Positions 52,430-60,933 of a DNA stretch of 64,000 nt are shown piece by piece. Source of the DNA: Peribacillus glennii (GTDB lineage: Bacteria; Bacillota; Bacilli; Bacillales; DSM-1321). A program made the position numbers and the translations under genes. The number at the start of each line of letters is the position of its first letter. Position 1 is the stretch's first letter. The notes under the pieces are model-generated. The model did not search any database, was not told the DNA's origin, and saw only the letters and a list, made by a program, of their open reading frames with translations. Location: positions 153,073-217,072 of the forward strand of contig NZ_QVTD01000011.1 in NCBI RefSeq assembly GCF_003429105.1, given 5' to 3'.

Positions 52430-53953
52430 ATGGGAAAAAGAGTGCTGCCACTCGTTTTGATTCCGTTTCTTTTTTTATACGGCGTTAAAGCAGGCGCGGT
52501 TGAAAAAGAAGAGCGAACATGGCAAGACGAATTGATTTATTCTTTGATGGTGGACCGGTTTAATGATGGAAATGAAAAGAATGCAAAGGATATCGACGTA
52601 AACGACCCCAAGGCATACAATGGTGGGGATTTCAGGGGGATTCAAGAACAGCTTGATTACATAAAAGATATGGGTTTTACAGCGATTTCGCTTAGTCCGG
52701 TATTTGATAATGAAGACCGCGGCTATCATGGATATTGGATTCGGGATTATTATAAGACTGAAGAACATTTCGGAACGATGGAAGACTTTAAAAAGCTGGT
52801 CAAGGAAGCACATAAACGGGATATGAAAATACTGGCGGAATTTCCCGTGAATCATGTCGGGCCAAACCATCCTTGGCTAAAGGATTCTGGCAAACAGGAC
52901 TGGTTCCTGGAAAAAGGGACAAGTGATAGCGAAAATGACAATGTGGAGCAGGAGGCTTCATGGTCAGAGAATTTGCCGGAATTGAATCTGGGTAACCCGG
53001 AAACAAGGGGATATTTGCTTGACGCAGCTAAATGGTGGGTACGTGAGACAGGAATTGACGGCTTTAGCCTCGGCAGCCTTCAGAAGGCTCCAATGGACTT
53101 TTGGAGCGATTTTTCAAGGGCCGTGAAAGAGGAGAAACAGGATTTCTTCTTGGCGGGACAGATACCAGAGAATGACCCAAAGGCAATAGAAGAACTTAAG
53201 AAAAACGGAATAGACGCATTCATGGATTATAAAAAAGCCCGGCAATTACGGACAGCTTTCAGCGGGACTGATACATCCCTTGAAGATGTTTTTCCCGCCT
53301 TTGAAAAAAGCGGATCCTCCATGAACATGGGTAACTTTTTAGATAATCATGAAATGTCCCGCTTTACCAATGAAGCCGTTGCGAAGAAACAGCATCCGGG
53401 CACGCGATGGAAAATGGCATTGTCGTACCTGTACACCGTCCCTGGCATGCCGGTTGTATATTATGGCTCTGAAATTGCCATGAACGGCGGCGAGGTGCCT
53501 GATAATCACCAATTAATGGCATTTAAGGCGGAGAAGGAGCTAATTGATTATATAACCAAGCTTGGAGAACTTCGCAAACAGCTGCCTTCGTTGTCTAAAG
53601 GCAATTCCCGGCTTCTTTATGAAAAAGGAGGCATGGCAATTTTCCAGCGGACGTATGGGGATGAAACGGTGTTCATAGCGATTAACAACACTTCCAAGAC
53701 CCAAACGGTAACCCTGGACAAGGGCATAATAGAAGAAGGCAAAGAGTTAAGAGGATTGCTTACAGGAGACTTAGTACGGAGCAAGGGTGACAAATATACG
53801 ATCGTTCTTGACCGTGAAATTGCCGAAGTGTATGCGCTTGCTGATAAATCAGGGTTAAATGTCCCGTATTTGGTGATTATGGGGGCTGTCTATACAGCGT
53901 TTGCGGTTTTCATTATCTTAATTTGGAAAAGGGCCCGGCGGAATAGGGCATAA
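52430..53953 (+). CDS. membrane-anchored GH13 alpha-amylase relative, catalytic residues replaced
   Basis: 507 aa: signal peptide (residues 1-23), a GH13 TIM barrel (W-Q-D-E-L-I-Y-S-L-M-V-D-R-F near 31, Y-W-I-R-D-Y-Y near 102), C-terminal beta domain and a membrane anchor (about 478-498) with a basic tail. The fold is conserved but the active site is not. The nucleophile motif (usual G-[FY]-R-x-D) reads G-F-S-L-G with Gly215; the acid/base Glu reads Gln244 in L-A-G-Q-I; the third Asp of N-H-D reads Glu308 in D-N-H-E-M; the region I Asp is Glu137. Hydrolysis seems impossible, so it is likely a pseudoenzyme or carbohydrate-binding surface protein. ATG 52430 follows 'ggggagc'. Confidence 0.82.
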   Translation: MGKRVLPLVLIPFLFLYGVKAGAVEKEERTWQDELIYSLMVDRFNDGNEKNAKDIDVNDPKAYNGGDFRGIQEQLDYIKDMGFTAISLSPVFDNEDRGYHGYWIRDYYKTEEHFGTMEDFKKLVKEAHKRDMKILAEFPVNHVGPNHPWLKDSGKQDWFLEKGTSDSENDNVEQEASWSENLPELNLGNPETRGYLLDAAKWWVRETGIDGFSLGSLQKAPMDFWSDFSRAVKEEKQDFFLAGQIPENDPKAIEELKKNGIDAFMDYKKARQLRTAFSGTDTSLEDVFPAFEKSGSSMNMGNFLDNHEMSRFTNEAVAKKQHPGTRWKMALSYLYTVPGMPVVYYGSEIAMNGGEVPDNHQLMAFKAEKELIDYITKLGELRKQLPSLSKGNSRLLYEKGGMAIFQRTYGDETVFIAINNTSKTQTVTLDKGIIEEGKELRGLLTGDLVRSKGDKYTIVLDREIAEVYALADKSGLNVPYLVIMGAVYTAFAVFIILIWKRARRNRA

Positions 53954-53977
53954 AACATAATTGCCGGTTTCTGCCAT

Positions 53978-54024
53978 AAAAAATAGATGAAGCAGTTTGT
54001 TGCGCTTCATCTATTTTTTATTTC
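53978..54024. terminator. bidirectional terminator between the amylase relative and the SDR gene
   Basis: Long stem 'aaaaaatagatgaagc' / 'gcttcatctatttttt' with A- and T-runs on either side. Confidence 0.92.
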
Positions 54025-54040
54025 CCTATCTGCAAAATAA

Positions 54041-54910
54041 CTATCCATTGACCACTTTGCCGCCATTGACATGGATCATTTGGCCGCTGATATAGGATGA
54101 ATCATCGCTTCCCAGGAAGACATATGCGGGTGCAAGCTCTTCCGGCTGGCCTGCCCGTCCCATTGGAGTGTCGCTTCCGAATTTGGCTACCTGGTCCTCG
54201 GTGAAAGTGGAAGGGATAAGCGGTGTCCAAATTGGTCCCGGTGCAACGCCATTGACTCGTATCCCTTCCTTTGAAACAGAATTGGACAGCGCCCTGGTAA
54301 ACGAGACAATGGCGCCTTTTGTAGCTGAATAATCAATAAGCTCCGGGTGCCCCTGGTAGGCTGTAATAGAAGCGGTATTGATGATGCTGCTGCCTTTTTT
54401 CAAATGCGGGAGTACCGCTTTGGTAAGGTGGAACATCGCAAAAATATTCGTTTTGAAGGTTCTTTCAAGCTGTTCTGCCGAAATATCCAGAAGGCTCTTT
54501 TGCGGATGCTGCTCACCGGCATTGTTAACCAGGATATCCACCGAACCGAATTCACCCACCGTTTTCTCGACAACATCCTTGCAAAAAGCCTCATCACCTA
54601 TATCACCGGGAAGTAGAAGGCATCTTTGGCCAGTCTGTTCGATCAGTTCCTTGGTGGCACTAGCATCATCGTGCTCGTCCAGGTACACTACCGCAACGTT
54701 CGCCCCTTCTTTCGCGTAATAAATGGCCACGGATTTCCCGATTCCGCTGTCCCCTCCGGTAATGATAGCCGTTTTTCCTTTTAATTTGCCGCTTCCTTTA
54801 TAATCCGATTTGACGGACTCTGGATTAGGGTCCATTTCCGTTTCGACTCCAGGTTGGCGTTCCTGGTGCTGTGGCGGAAATGTTTGTTTAATTTTTTCCT
54901 CACTGCTCAA
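54041..54910 (-). CDS. short-chain dehydrogenase/reductase
   Basis: NAD(P)-dependent SDR (289 aa) of the extended-N-terminus group found as general stress proteins in Bacillus (YdaD/YhxC type). A hydrophilic Pro/Gln-rich head (F-P-P-Q-H-Q-E-R-Q-P-G) precedes the Rossmann motif T-G-G-D-S-G-I-G-K near residue 50; N-N-A-G and catalytic Y-S-A-T-K (near 200) follow. The start is probably TTG 54910 because 'ggaggg' lies 7 nt before it; the ATG at 54925 overlaps that ribosome site. Substrate unknown. Confidence 0.87.
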   Translation of the reverse strand: MSSEEKIKQTFPPQHQERQPGVETEMDPNPESVKSDYKGSGKLKGKTAIITGGDSGIGKSVAIYYAKEGANVAVVYLDEHDDASATKELIEQTGQRCLLLPGDIGDEAFCKDVVEKTVGEFGSVDILVNNAGEQHPQKSLLDISAEQLERTFKTNIFAMFHLTKAVLPHLKKGSSIINTASITAYQGHPELIDYSATKGAIVSFTRALSNSVSKEGIRVNGVAPGPIWTPLIPSTFTEDQVAKFGSDTPMGRAGQPEELAPAYVFLGSDDSSYISGQMIHVNGGKVVNG

Positions 54911-55029
54911 AATAAATCCCTCCAATGGCTATTTTCTTTTTACTTATTCCATTGATATGGCAGGAGAAAACATGGAAAAAAATAACACATTGCATGCAGG
55001 GGTTAACCAGAAGGCTGTAAGAAGGGAAA

Positions 55030-55065
55030 CAAAAAAGCTGCGTAGGCTAGCTGCAGCTTTTTTTG
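55030..55065 (-). terminator. intrinsic terminator of the YajQ gene
   Basis: On the minus strand 'aaagctgc' pairs with 'gcagcttt' and a T-run follows, right after the stop. Confidence 0.85.
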
Positions 55066-55068
55066 ATA

Positions 55069-55560
55069 TTATCTGTAGTTAATAAATTGAACATCGATCT
55101 GCAAATCCGCACCGCGAATCGCAGAAATGATGCCCTGGAGATCGTCTCGACTTTTGCCGGTTACCCTGATCTGGTCGTCCTGGACCTGGCTTTTCACCTT
55201 CAAGCCTGAATTCTTGATGATGGTGTTGATTTTCTTTGCCTGCTCTTTATCTATGCCTTGGATAAGCTTGGCGCGCTGGCGGACGGTCCCGCCTGAAGCG
55301 CCTTCAATTTTCCCGTAATCTAGGTTTTTGATGGGAACACCACGCTTCACAAGCTTGCTTAGTAGTACATCTTTCAACTGGTCCAGCTTAAATTCGTCAT
55401 CGGACACTAATACGAGCTCCTCTTTGTCAAGGGTGATGTCACTTTTGCTGCCCTTGAAGTCATAGCGGGTTTTGATTTCTTTAAGTGCCATGGTCACGGC
55501 ATTCGTGACTTCCGAAAAATCAACCTGTGAGACAATATCAAATGAACTTTCTTTTGCCAT
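55069..55560 (-). CDS. yitK: YajQ-family (YitK) nucleotide-binding protein
   Basis: 163 aa, [18 protein letters not shown], with R-Y-D-F-K-G-S and the tail [12 protein letters not shown], characteristic of YajQ/UPF0234. Family members bind c-di-GMP or tRNA in some bacteria; the Bacillus role is unclear. It has two ferredoxin-like domains. ATG 55560 follows 'ggaggtaga'. In B. subtilis this gene is yitK. Confidence 0.9.
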   Translation of the reverse strand: MAKESSFDIVSQVDFSEVTNAVTMALKEIKTRYDFKGSKSDITLDKEELVLVSDDEFKLDQLKDVLLSKLVKRGVPIKNLDYGKIEGASGGTVRQRAKLIQGIDKEQAKKINTIIKNSGLKVKSQVQDDQIRVTGKSRDDLQGIISAIRGADLQIDVQFINYR

Positions 55561-55649
55561 GCTCTACCTCCAAGTACGCTTTTTATCCTTTCTTTAATTA
55601 TAGTTAAACACTATCGGAATGACAACTGATGCAACCACCGCAGAAAATG

Positions 55650-55678
55650 AAAAAATAGCAGGGGAGAATCCCTGCTAT
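55650..55678 (-). terminator. intrinsic terminator overlapping the end of the small gene
   Basis: Minus strand 'atagcaggga' / 'ccctgctat' with T-run; it includes the stop codon of 55675-55806. Confidence 0.85.
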
Positions 55679-55806
55679 TTATGGTCTGTTTTTTTGGAAT
55701 ATGAAAATCTTCCCGCCTGCCTGTTTTTTTCATGGAGAATGTTTTTTTGTTCATTCAGCGCCTGATTATCTCTAGGCAATTTATCGTCATCCTTTGTGTT
55801 AGGCAT
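55675..55806 (-). CDS. small hydrophilic protein, DUF3941-like (43 aa)
   Basis: 43-residue, strongly charged protein (M-P-N-T-K-D-D-D-K-L-P-R-D-N-Q head; R-Q-A-G-R-F-S-Y-S-K-K-T-D-H-K tail). The Asn/Asp/Lys-rich layout with conserved S-K-K-T-D-H end resembles the DUF3941 micro-protein family of bacilli. ATG 55806 follows 'aagggagcgg' and a terminator closes the gene. Function unknown. Confidence 0.7.
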   Translation of the reverse strand: MPNTKDDDKLPRDNQALNEQKNILHEKNRQAGRFSYSKKTDHK

Positions 55807-55869
55807 ATACTCCGCTCCCTTCATTTATAATGCCCTTATAGTGTTCGTTTGAAGGAGGGGGAGTATGTA

Positions 55870-56736
55870 TTATTTGCGTGGCGGAAGTCCGTTTAAGAAA
55901 TAGACGGCCATGGTTCCCGGGCCAACATGCGCTCCAATGGCAGAGCCTATGGTATTGATGACAAATTCGGTTGTGCCAAATTCATCCTGGATGGCTTGTT
56001 TCCATTCAAGTGCCGTCTCCTCGTCATCTCCATGGCTTATTCCCACGGTTTGGGCCTGTACATCGACACCGCGTTCATGCATCAGCTCAAGCACTCGTTT
56101 CAATAATTTCTTCTTGCCGCGTATTTTTTCAACAGGTATTAATTTACCCTCCTCTACATGCAGCAGGGGCTTAATATTCAGCAGGCCGCCGAAAAAAGCG
56201 GATGCTTTCGATACCCGGCCTCCCCTTGCAAGATATTCGAGGTTATCGACCGTGAAAAGATGTTCCATATGTTTGGCCCGGAAAGAAACATCATCAAGGA
56301 TAGATTCCTTTGAGGCTCCGGCATTTGCCAGATGGGCGGCCTTATAAACCACAAGGCCATAGCCGACAGAAGCGCATTTCGCGTCGATCACTTCAATGTC
56401 GGCGTCCGGATACTCTTCTTTTACCTGGTTTCGGACCATCACCGCTGTTTGGTATGTACCTGACAATTCGGAAGAAAATGCGATATACACTGCTTGTTTC
56501 TTTTCCTGGGCCAGGGCAGTGAAAACCTTCAGGAATCTTTCCGGTGAAACCTGGGAAGTTGTCGGGGATTTGCCTTCCCTCATCGCGTCGTATACTTCCT
56601 TTGGTGCGATCGTTTCCAAATCTTCGTATGTGTTACCCTCTAAAAGCACCTGTAAAGGAACCAAGGTGACATTATTCTCTTTATAAAATGACAATGGCAG
56701 GTCGCAGGCACTATCTGCAATGATCTGTACAGTCAT
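55870..56736 (-). CDS. yitS: DegV-family fatty-acid-binding protein (YitS-like)
   Basis: 288-aa DegV-domain protein; the family binds fatty acids, and some members (FakB) present them to a fatty acid kinase. Motifs I-A-D-S-A-C-D-L-P near residue 5, T-S-Q-V-S-P near 59 (lipid-contact Ser/Thr), and S-S-E-L-S-G-T-Y-Q-T near 89 are typical. ATG 56736 has only a weak ribosome site. Lies divergent from yitT as in B. subtilis. Confidence 0.88.
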   Translation of the reverse strand: MTVQIIADSACDLPLSFYKENNVTLVPLQVLLEGNTYEDLETIAPKEVYDAMREGKSPTTSQVSPERFLKVFTALAQEKKQAVYIAFSSELSGTYQTAVMVRNQVKEEYPDADIEVIDAKCASVGYGLVVYKAAHLANAGASKESILDDVSFRAKHMEHLFTVDNLEYLARGGRVSKASAFFGGLLNIKPLLHVEEGKLIPVEKIRGKKKLLKRVLELMHERGVDVQAQTVGISHGDDEETALEWKQAIQDEFGTTEFVINTIGSAIGAHVGPGTMAVYFLNGLPPRK

Positions 56737-56910
56737 TTATCCACCAGCTTTCTTGGCAAAATTTTTCTTGTATTTTATATAAACAGTGTAGCATTTCATT
56801 GGAAAATTACAATCAATTCAGACGAAGAAACGTGATAGGGAATTTGTGAATAGAATAACAGCGCCAGGGTAAAAGGATACTATTCATATGTGTTTTTAGG
56901 AGGGACAAAG

Positions 56911-57753
56911 ATGTATATGGCAGAGGTAAAAAAAATCATAGTGGTTATTATTGGGGCATTTTTGAACGGGATTGCGATGAATTTATTTTTAATTCCCGCA
57001 GGTATCTATGCCAGCGGGTTTACCGGTGCGGCACAATTGCTTTCACGATTGTTCGGCACTTATACGCCAATAAATATTTCAACAGGGATTTTACTGTTTT
57101 TATTAAATGTTCCGGTTACCATCCTGGCATGGAAAAAGGTTGGGAAATCCTTTACGTTTTACAGTTTTCTAAGTGTGGTGCTTATGTCCCTATTCCTTGA
57201 GATTATCCCAATCAAGCATGTTTCCCCTGATATTTTGCTAAATGCAGTTTTCGGAGGGGTAATTGCAGCTGTAGGCGTGGGGATAACACTAAAGTACGGT
57301 GCGTCCACAGGAGGCATGGATATTATCGCCATGCTGCTTTCCCGGATGAAGGACAGGCCCGTAGGTACATATTTTTTTATACTGAATGCAGTGATCATCG
57401 TCACCGCAGGCAGCCTTTATGGATGGGAAAAAGCATTATACACGCTGGTAACACTTTACACATCAACCCGTGTTATAGATGCCATTCATACCCGCCATGA
57501 AAAATTGACTGCCATGATCATCACCAAAAAAAGCAAAGAACTGAAAGAAGCGATACATGGCAAATTGGTCCGCGGCATTACAATGCTTCCGGCAAAAGGA
57601 GCCTTCACCAACGAGAGTAAAGATTTGTTGATGATTGTCATCACAAGGTATGAACTATATGATCTGGAACGGACGATCCGGGAGGTAGATCCTAAGGCTT
57701 TTACCAACATCATTGAGACATCCGCGATATTTGGCTTTTTCAGAAAAGATTAA
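56911..57753 (+). CDS. yitT: YitT-family membrane protein with DUF2179 domain
   Basis: 280 aa; N-terminal multi-helix membrane domain with N-L-F-L-I-P-A-G-I-Y-A-S-G near residue 24 and G-A-S-T-G-G-M-D-I-I-A near residue 131, and a cytoplasmic DUF2179 end. ATG 56911 follows 'taggaggg'; the longer frame upstream lacks this. It is the positional match of B. subtilis yitT (next to yitS) and a paralogue of 28914-29723. Confidence 0.88.
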   Translation: MYMAEVKKIIVVIIGAFLNGIAMNLFLIPAGIYASGFTGAAQLLSRLFGTYTPINISTGILLFLLNVPVTILAWKKVGKSFTFYSFLSVVLMSLFLEIIPIKHVSPDILLNAVFGGVIAAVGVGITLKYGASTGGMDIIAMLLSRMKDRPVGTYFFILNAVIIVTAGSLYGWEKALYTLVTLYTSTRVIDAIHTRHEKLTAMIITKKSKELKEAIHGKLVRGITMLPAKGAFTNESKDLLMIVITRYELYDLERTIREVDPKAFTNIIETSAIFGFFRKD

Positions 57754-57808
57754 AATAGCATAGGTGTATTACAGAAATTTTACATTTTTTAGAAATTTAA
57801 AAATAATT

Positions 57809-57834
57809 GTTTAACGCACGTTCAAAACGGCTAT
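57809..57834 (+). promoter_or_regulatory. sigmaB-type promoter of gsiB
   Basis: GTTTAA (57809-57814), 14-nt spacer, GGCTAT (57829-57834) against consensus GTTTAA-N12-14-GGGTAT (one mismatch). It lies about 50 nt upstream of the gsiB start codon. GsiB is a classic sigmaB general-stress protein. Confidence 0.75.
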
Positions 57835-57884
57835 TCCTGTATTGTACAGCAAGTACAAAAAAATCTTTAGAGGAGTGATTGCAA

Positions 57885-58277
57885 GTGGCTAGAAATAACG
57901 ACGATAACAAAATGAGCAGGGAAGAAGCAGGACGTATGGGCGGAGAGGCGACTGCAAAGAATCACGATAAAGATTTTTACCAGGAAATAGGCCGAAAAGG
58001 CGGCGAAGCGACCGCCGAGAACCATGATAAGGAATTTTACCAGGAAATAGGCCGAAAAGGTGGCGAAGCCACTGCCGAGAACCATGATAAGGATTTCTAC
58101 CAGGAGATTGGAAAAAAGGGCGGCGAAACCACTTCCGAAAACCATGATAAAGAATTCTACCAGGAAATAGGCCGAAAAGGCGGCGAAGCCACTTCCGAAA
58201 ACCATGACCGCGAATTCTATGAAGAAATCGGGGAAAAGGGCGGCAATGCGCGTTCAAGAAACAACAATAACGACTAA
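57885..58277 (+). CDS. gsiB: GsiB-like general stress protein, 20-residue repeats
   Basis: 130-aa hydrophilic protein made almost only of 20-residue repeats with core N-H-D-K-[DE]-F-Y-Q-E-I-G-[RK]-K-G-G-E-A-T, five copies, encoded by a 60-bp tandem DNA repeat. The R-K-G-G motifs are the KGG/LEA-like stress repeats, and the protein resembles B. subtilis GsiB (glucose starvation-inducible), a hydration/desiccation-type protector. Start GTG 57885 (M-A-R-N-N-D-D-N) is favoured by 'gaggag' 9 nt upstream; TTG 57879 overlaps that site. Confidence 0.9.
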   Translation: MARNNDDNKMSREEAGRMGGEATAKNHDKDFYQEIGRKGGEATAENHDKEFYQEIGRKGGEATAENHDKDFYQEIGKKGGETTSENHDKEFYQEIGRKGGEATSENHDREFYEEIGEKGGNARSRNNNND

Positions 58278-58298
58278 TACACATACAATGGCAAATTT

Positions 58299-58333
58299 AA
58301 AAGCCTCCTTCTCAAAAGAGATAGGAGGCTTTC
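58299..58333 (+). terminator. intrinsic terminator between gsiB and the DUF3813-like gene
   Basis: Stem 'aaagcctcc' with inner tctc/gaga and 'ggaggcttt', loop aaaa; usable from both sides. Confidence 0.88.
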
Positions 58334-58335
58334 GT

Positions 58336-58530
58336 TTATCTTACATTTTCATCTTCAAGCTGTTGCTGGAATTCGCGTAACTGTTCTTGCTCAGCAGGAG
58401 TCGAATTGGCATACGCTGAGGAAAGCGCGTTTTTGGCGATCGAGACCTTATCCTCTGTTTCGGCCTTGTTGTTTGCATGTAATACGTTCTTCACGGCTGT
58501 TCTCGCTTGTTGAAATAATTTATTGCCCAT
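58336..58530 (-). CDS. DUF3813-like small protein (64 aa)
   Basis: Helical 64-residue protein M-G-N-K-L-F-Q-Q-A-R-T-A-V-K-N-V, with S-I-A-K-N-A-L-S-S-A-Y-A-N-S-T near residue 30, which I recall as the DUF3813 family adjacent to yitU in bacilli. ATG 58530 overlaps the stop of the upstream small gene by one base, showing coupling. Function unknown. Confidence 0.7.
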   Translation of the reverse strand: MGNKLFQQARTAVKNVLHANNKAETEDKVSIAKNALSSAYANSTPAEQEQLREFQQQLEDENVR

Positions 58531-58682
58531 TAGAAGCCACCATAGCTTTGTTCTGACATGGTTTGAAGCTTCCGGGTTTCCGCTTCAGCGTATGTGGAAC
58601 GATATGGGATCCGTTCGGCATGCCTTGTTACAGAATCTCTTCCGTGTTGTACAAACCGTCGCGATTTACTGCTTTTGCCCAT
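58530..58682 (-). CDS. small basic protein (50 aa), unknown function
   Basis: M-G-K-S-S-K-S-R-R-F-V-Q-H-G-R-D-S-V-T-R then A-E-R-I-P-Y-R-S-T-Y-A-E-A-E: a basic, unstructured-looking 50-residue protein. ATG 58682 has 'gcggagggg' at good spacing. Overlap by one base with the DUF3813-like gene suggests a two-gene operon. The longer frame from 58892 crosses the tandem repeats at 58799-58947 and is rejected. Confidence 0.65.
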   Translation of the reverse strand: MGKSSKSRRFVQHGRDSVTRHAERIPYRSTYAEAETRKLQTMSEQSYGGF

Positions 58683-58798
58683 TCTTATCCCCTCCGCATG
58701 AGAAGCTTGTGGCGCAGCGAACTGCGTCACTATTATCATGCCATTTTCAAAAGGATTTAAAAGTTTAAATTTATGGAAGTTCGCAGCCGTTATTAAAT

Positions 58799-58947
58799 GA
58801 AGGAATTTTTCCTTGATTGATTCCGAATTTTGTCCATCATATCTCCGAGCAAGGATATTTCCCTTGGTTGATTTCCGGACTTTGTCCCTCATATTTCCGA
58901 TGAAGGACAGTTTACTTAGCTAATCATGGATTTTGTCCTTCACCGCT
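58799..58947. repeat. imperfect tandem repeat, about 52-bp unit, 2.9 copies
   Basis: Units at 58799-58850, 58851-58902 and 58903-58947 share 'aagga.....ccttg.ttgatt.cgga.tttgtcc.tcatatctccga'. It lies between yitU and the small-gene operon, just after the yitU stop on the minus strand. Divergence between copies is about 25 percent. The role is unknown. Confidence 0.75.
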
Positions 58948-58948
58948 C

Positions 58949-59767
58949 CTAAGCTGTCTTGATATTGAACTTTTCCTCTAGGAATACGGCGATTCCATCT
59001 TCCTGGTTAGTTAACGTGGTGGTATTCGCGACATTTTTTAATTGGGAAATCGCATTTCCCATTGCTACGCCGGTACCGGCATAATCCAGCATTTCTAAAT
59101 CATTATCCTCATCGCCGAATGCGATTATCCGCTCCCTTGGGATACCAAGGGAGGCCGCAACCCTCTTGATGCCAACCGCTTTGTTCAATCCTGATTTAAC
59201 TATTTCGATAACATGGAATGGATCTGCCCAGCGGCGGTGGTCGATTACCTCGGCATGAACATCCGAGAGATGCCTGCGGATTTGGGCTACATATTGTTCA
59301 TCTGTATGGATAAGCATGCTTGTAGGGGAATCCTCAAGGAAGTCCCGTAAATCTCCGGTAGTTACCCTCGGATTGCCCATTTTAAAGATGTCGATCAGTT
59401 TTTCATCATGGTAATGGAAGTATATATCATCCCGGACCTCTGCAATAATATTGTGGTATCGAAATTTGTCACAGGCCTCAACGATTTCTTTCGCAACGGA
59501 AATATCCAATGGCGTATGGAATACTCCCCAGCTGTTATTACGCGGGTGATGTACAAAAGCGCCATTAAAGTTTACGATAGGTGTCTTTAAACTGAGTTCA
59601 TGATAATAAATTTCACTGGACCGGTACGGACGGCCGGTAGCGATCATCACTTCATGGCCTTCGTTTTTCAATCGCGTTAAAATTGCCTTTGAACGCGGGG
59701 AAATTTGCTTTTCATCCGTTAGCAAGGTTCCATCAAGATCCAGGCAGATTAAATGTTTTTCTCTCAT
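58949..59767 (-). CDS. yitU: YitU-like HAD-family phosphatase
   Basis: 272-aa Cof-type HAD phosphatase (class IIB cap). Nucleophile motif D-L-D-G-T-L-L at residues 10-16, A-T-G-R-P-Y near 43, K-S-G-L-N-K near 190 and G-D-E-D-N-D near 216. B. subtilis YitU is reported as a phosphatase in riboflavin synthesis (5-amino-6-ribitylamino-uracil phosphate). ATG 59767 has a weak 'aggtgac' upstream. Confidence 0.87.
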   Translation of the reverse strand: MREKHLICLDLDGTLLTDEKQISPRSKAILTRLKNEGHEVMIATGRPYRSSEIYYHELSLKTPIVNFNGAFVHHPRNNSWGVFHTPLDISVAKEIVEACDKFRYHNIIAEVRDDIYFHYHDEKLIDIFKMGNPRVTTGDLRDFLEDSPTSMLIHTDEQYVAQIRRHLSDVHAEVIDHRRWADPFHVIEIVKSGLNKAVGIKRVAASLGIPRERIIAFGDEDNDLEMLDYAGTGVAMGNAISQLKNVANTTTLTNQEDGIAVFLEEKFNIKTA

Positions 59768-59942
59768 ATAGTCACCTTCATTTAGTTATTTAGATCGCTG
59801 TTTCCTAAATTTTCGCTTTTCTTTTATTATATTCCTTTAATGTTACCCTGTTTTTAACACAAAATTAAATCTTTTTCATTCTATTCCCTTAAGTTGTATA
59901 GTACAACTATAAGATTTTTTAAAAAGTTCAGGAGGCAGGGCT

Positions 59943-60731
59943 TTGGTAATAATAGAAAACGAGCGTATACAAGATATACCCGTCCTTCATTTGGCGAAAC
60001 GGGAGATATGGGATACAGAACTTCCCCTGATTATTTTCATTCATGGTTTCAACAGCGCTAAGGAACATAATTTGCATTATGCCTATCTTATGGCTGAGAA
60101 GGGCTTTCGTGTAGTCCTTCCTGATGCCCCGTACCATGGGGAACGATCAAAGGGCCATGATCAACAAAAACTAATGGGGAACTTTTGGAAAATCGTTTTG
60201 GGGAGCATCAAAGAAGTCGATCTAATTAAAAATAATTTTACCGATAGAAATGTAATTATGCCTGATAAAATCGGATTGGCAGGTACCTCCATGGGTGGAA
60301 TCGTCACATTGGGCGCGCTTGCCGCATATGATTGGATCGGCACAGGGGTCAGCTTAATGGGGAATCCTGCTTATGTGTCGTATGCCAAATTACAAATCCA
60401 AACGCTAAAAAAACATGGAATCGACATCAACTTATCCGATCAAGAAATAGAAAAGACAATGAGCCGCCTTGCTAAATATGATTTAAGCCTTCAACAGGAG
60501 AAATTGGCAGGACGTCCGCTCATGTTCTGGCACGGAGCAAAAGACAGAGTCGTACCATACCGGAATGCCTGGGAGTTGTATGAAGCATTGCTGCCTGATT
60601 ACAAACATTCTAATGAAAAGCTACTCTTTATGTTGGATGAAAGGGCCGAGCATAAGGTAAGCAGGGAAGGCGTTTTAAAAACAGTGGAATGGTTTGGGAC
60701 GCATTTGGCACCGGCCGGGCAAAATGCTTAA
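59943..60731 (+). CDS. yitV: YitV-like alpha/beta hydrolase
   Basis: 262-aa alpha/beta-hydrolase. Oxyanion motif I-F-I-H-G-F-N-S near residue 31, nucleophile elbow A-G-T-S-M-G-G near residue 116 (Ser), acid in W-H-G-A-K-D near residue 199 and His in A-E-H-K-V near residue 239 make a complete triad. TTG 59943 follows 'aggaggcagg'. It is the positional match of B. subtilis yitV between yitU and yitW. Substrate unknown. Confidence 0.88.
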   Translation: MVIIENERIQDIPVLHLAKREIWDTELPLIIFIHGFNSAKEHNLHYAYLMAEKGFRVVLPDAPYHGERSKGHDQQKLMGNFWKIVLGSIKEVDLIKNNFTDRNVIMPDKIGLAGTSMGGIVTLGALAAYDWIGTGVSLMGNPAYVSYAKLQIQTLKKHGIDINLSDQEIEKTMSRLAKYDLSLQQEKLAGRPLMFWHGAKDRVVPYRNAWELYEALLPDYKHSNEKLLFMLDERAEHKVSREGVLKTVEWFGTHLAPAGQNA

Positions 60732-60774
60732 TCCATCTTTGCCTATCTGTTATGATATAGGAAACATTAGAAAA

Positions 60775-60909
60775 TCCGCCGACCGATTGGCTAGCCTTTG
60801 TGAAAGAAATGGCAGAGGCATAGCCAGGGGCACAGCGTGTGTGCAGGCACGGACGTGGCACTGTCTGTGTTCTATTTAGCAGATAAGAAAGCCTTATAAT
60901 TTCTTATCT
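60775..60909 (+). repeat. structured dispersed repeat, copy E2
   Basis: About 135 nt. It starts with 'ccgccga...ttggc', then 'ctttgtgaaag', ggcagaggcatagccaggggcaca, then gtggcactgtctgtgtt, and ends with 'gcagataagaaag' and the hairpin 'agataagaaa'/'tttcttatct'. Its last third is nearly identical to E1. It lies between yitV and yitW, 25 nt before the yitW start codon. Confidence 0.72.
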
Positions 60910-60933
60910 CACAACTATTAAGGAGTGATAAGG

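Noticed and set aside
57889..58284. Long antisense frames (112 and 131 codons) opposite gsiB
   Set aside because: They exist only because the gsiB coding repeat leaves the other strand open; no ribosome sites and strongly repetitive products.
58799..58947. Regularly spaced repeats considered as a CRISPR array
   Set aside because: Units are contiguous and imperfect, with no unique spacers and no cas genes nearby.
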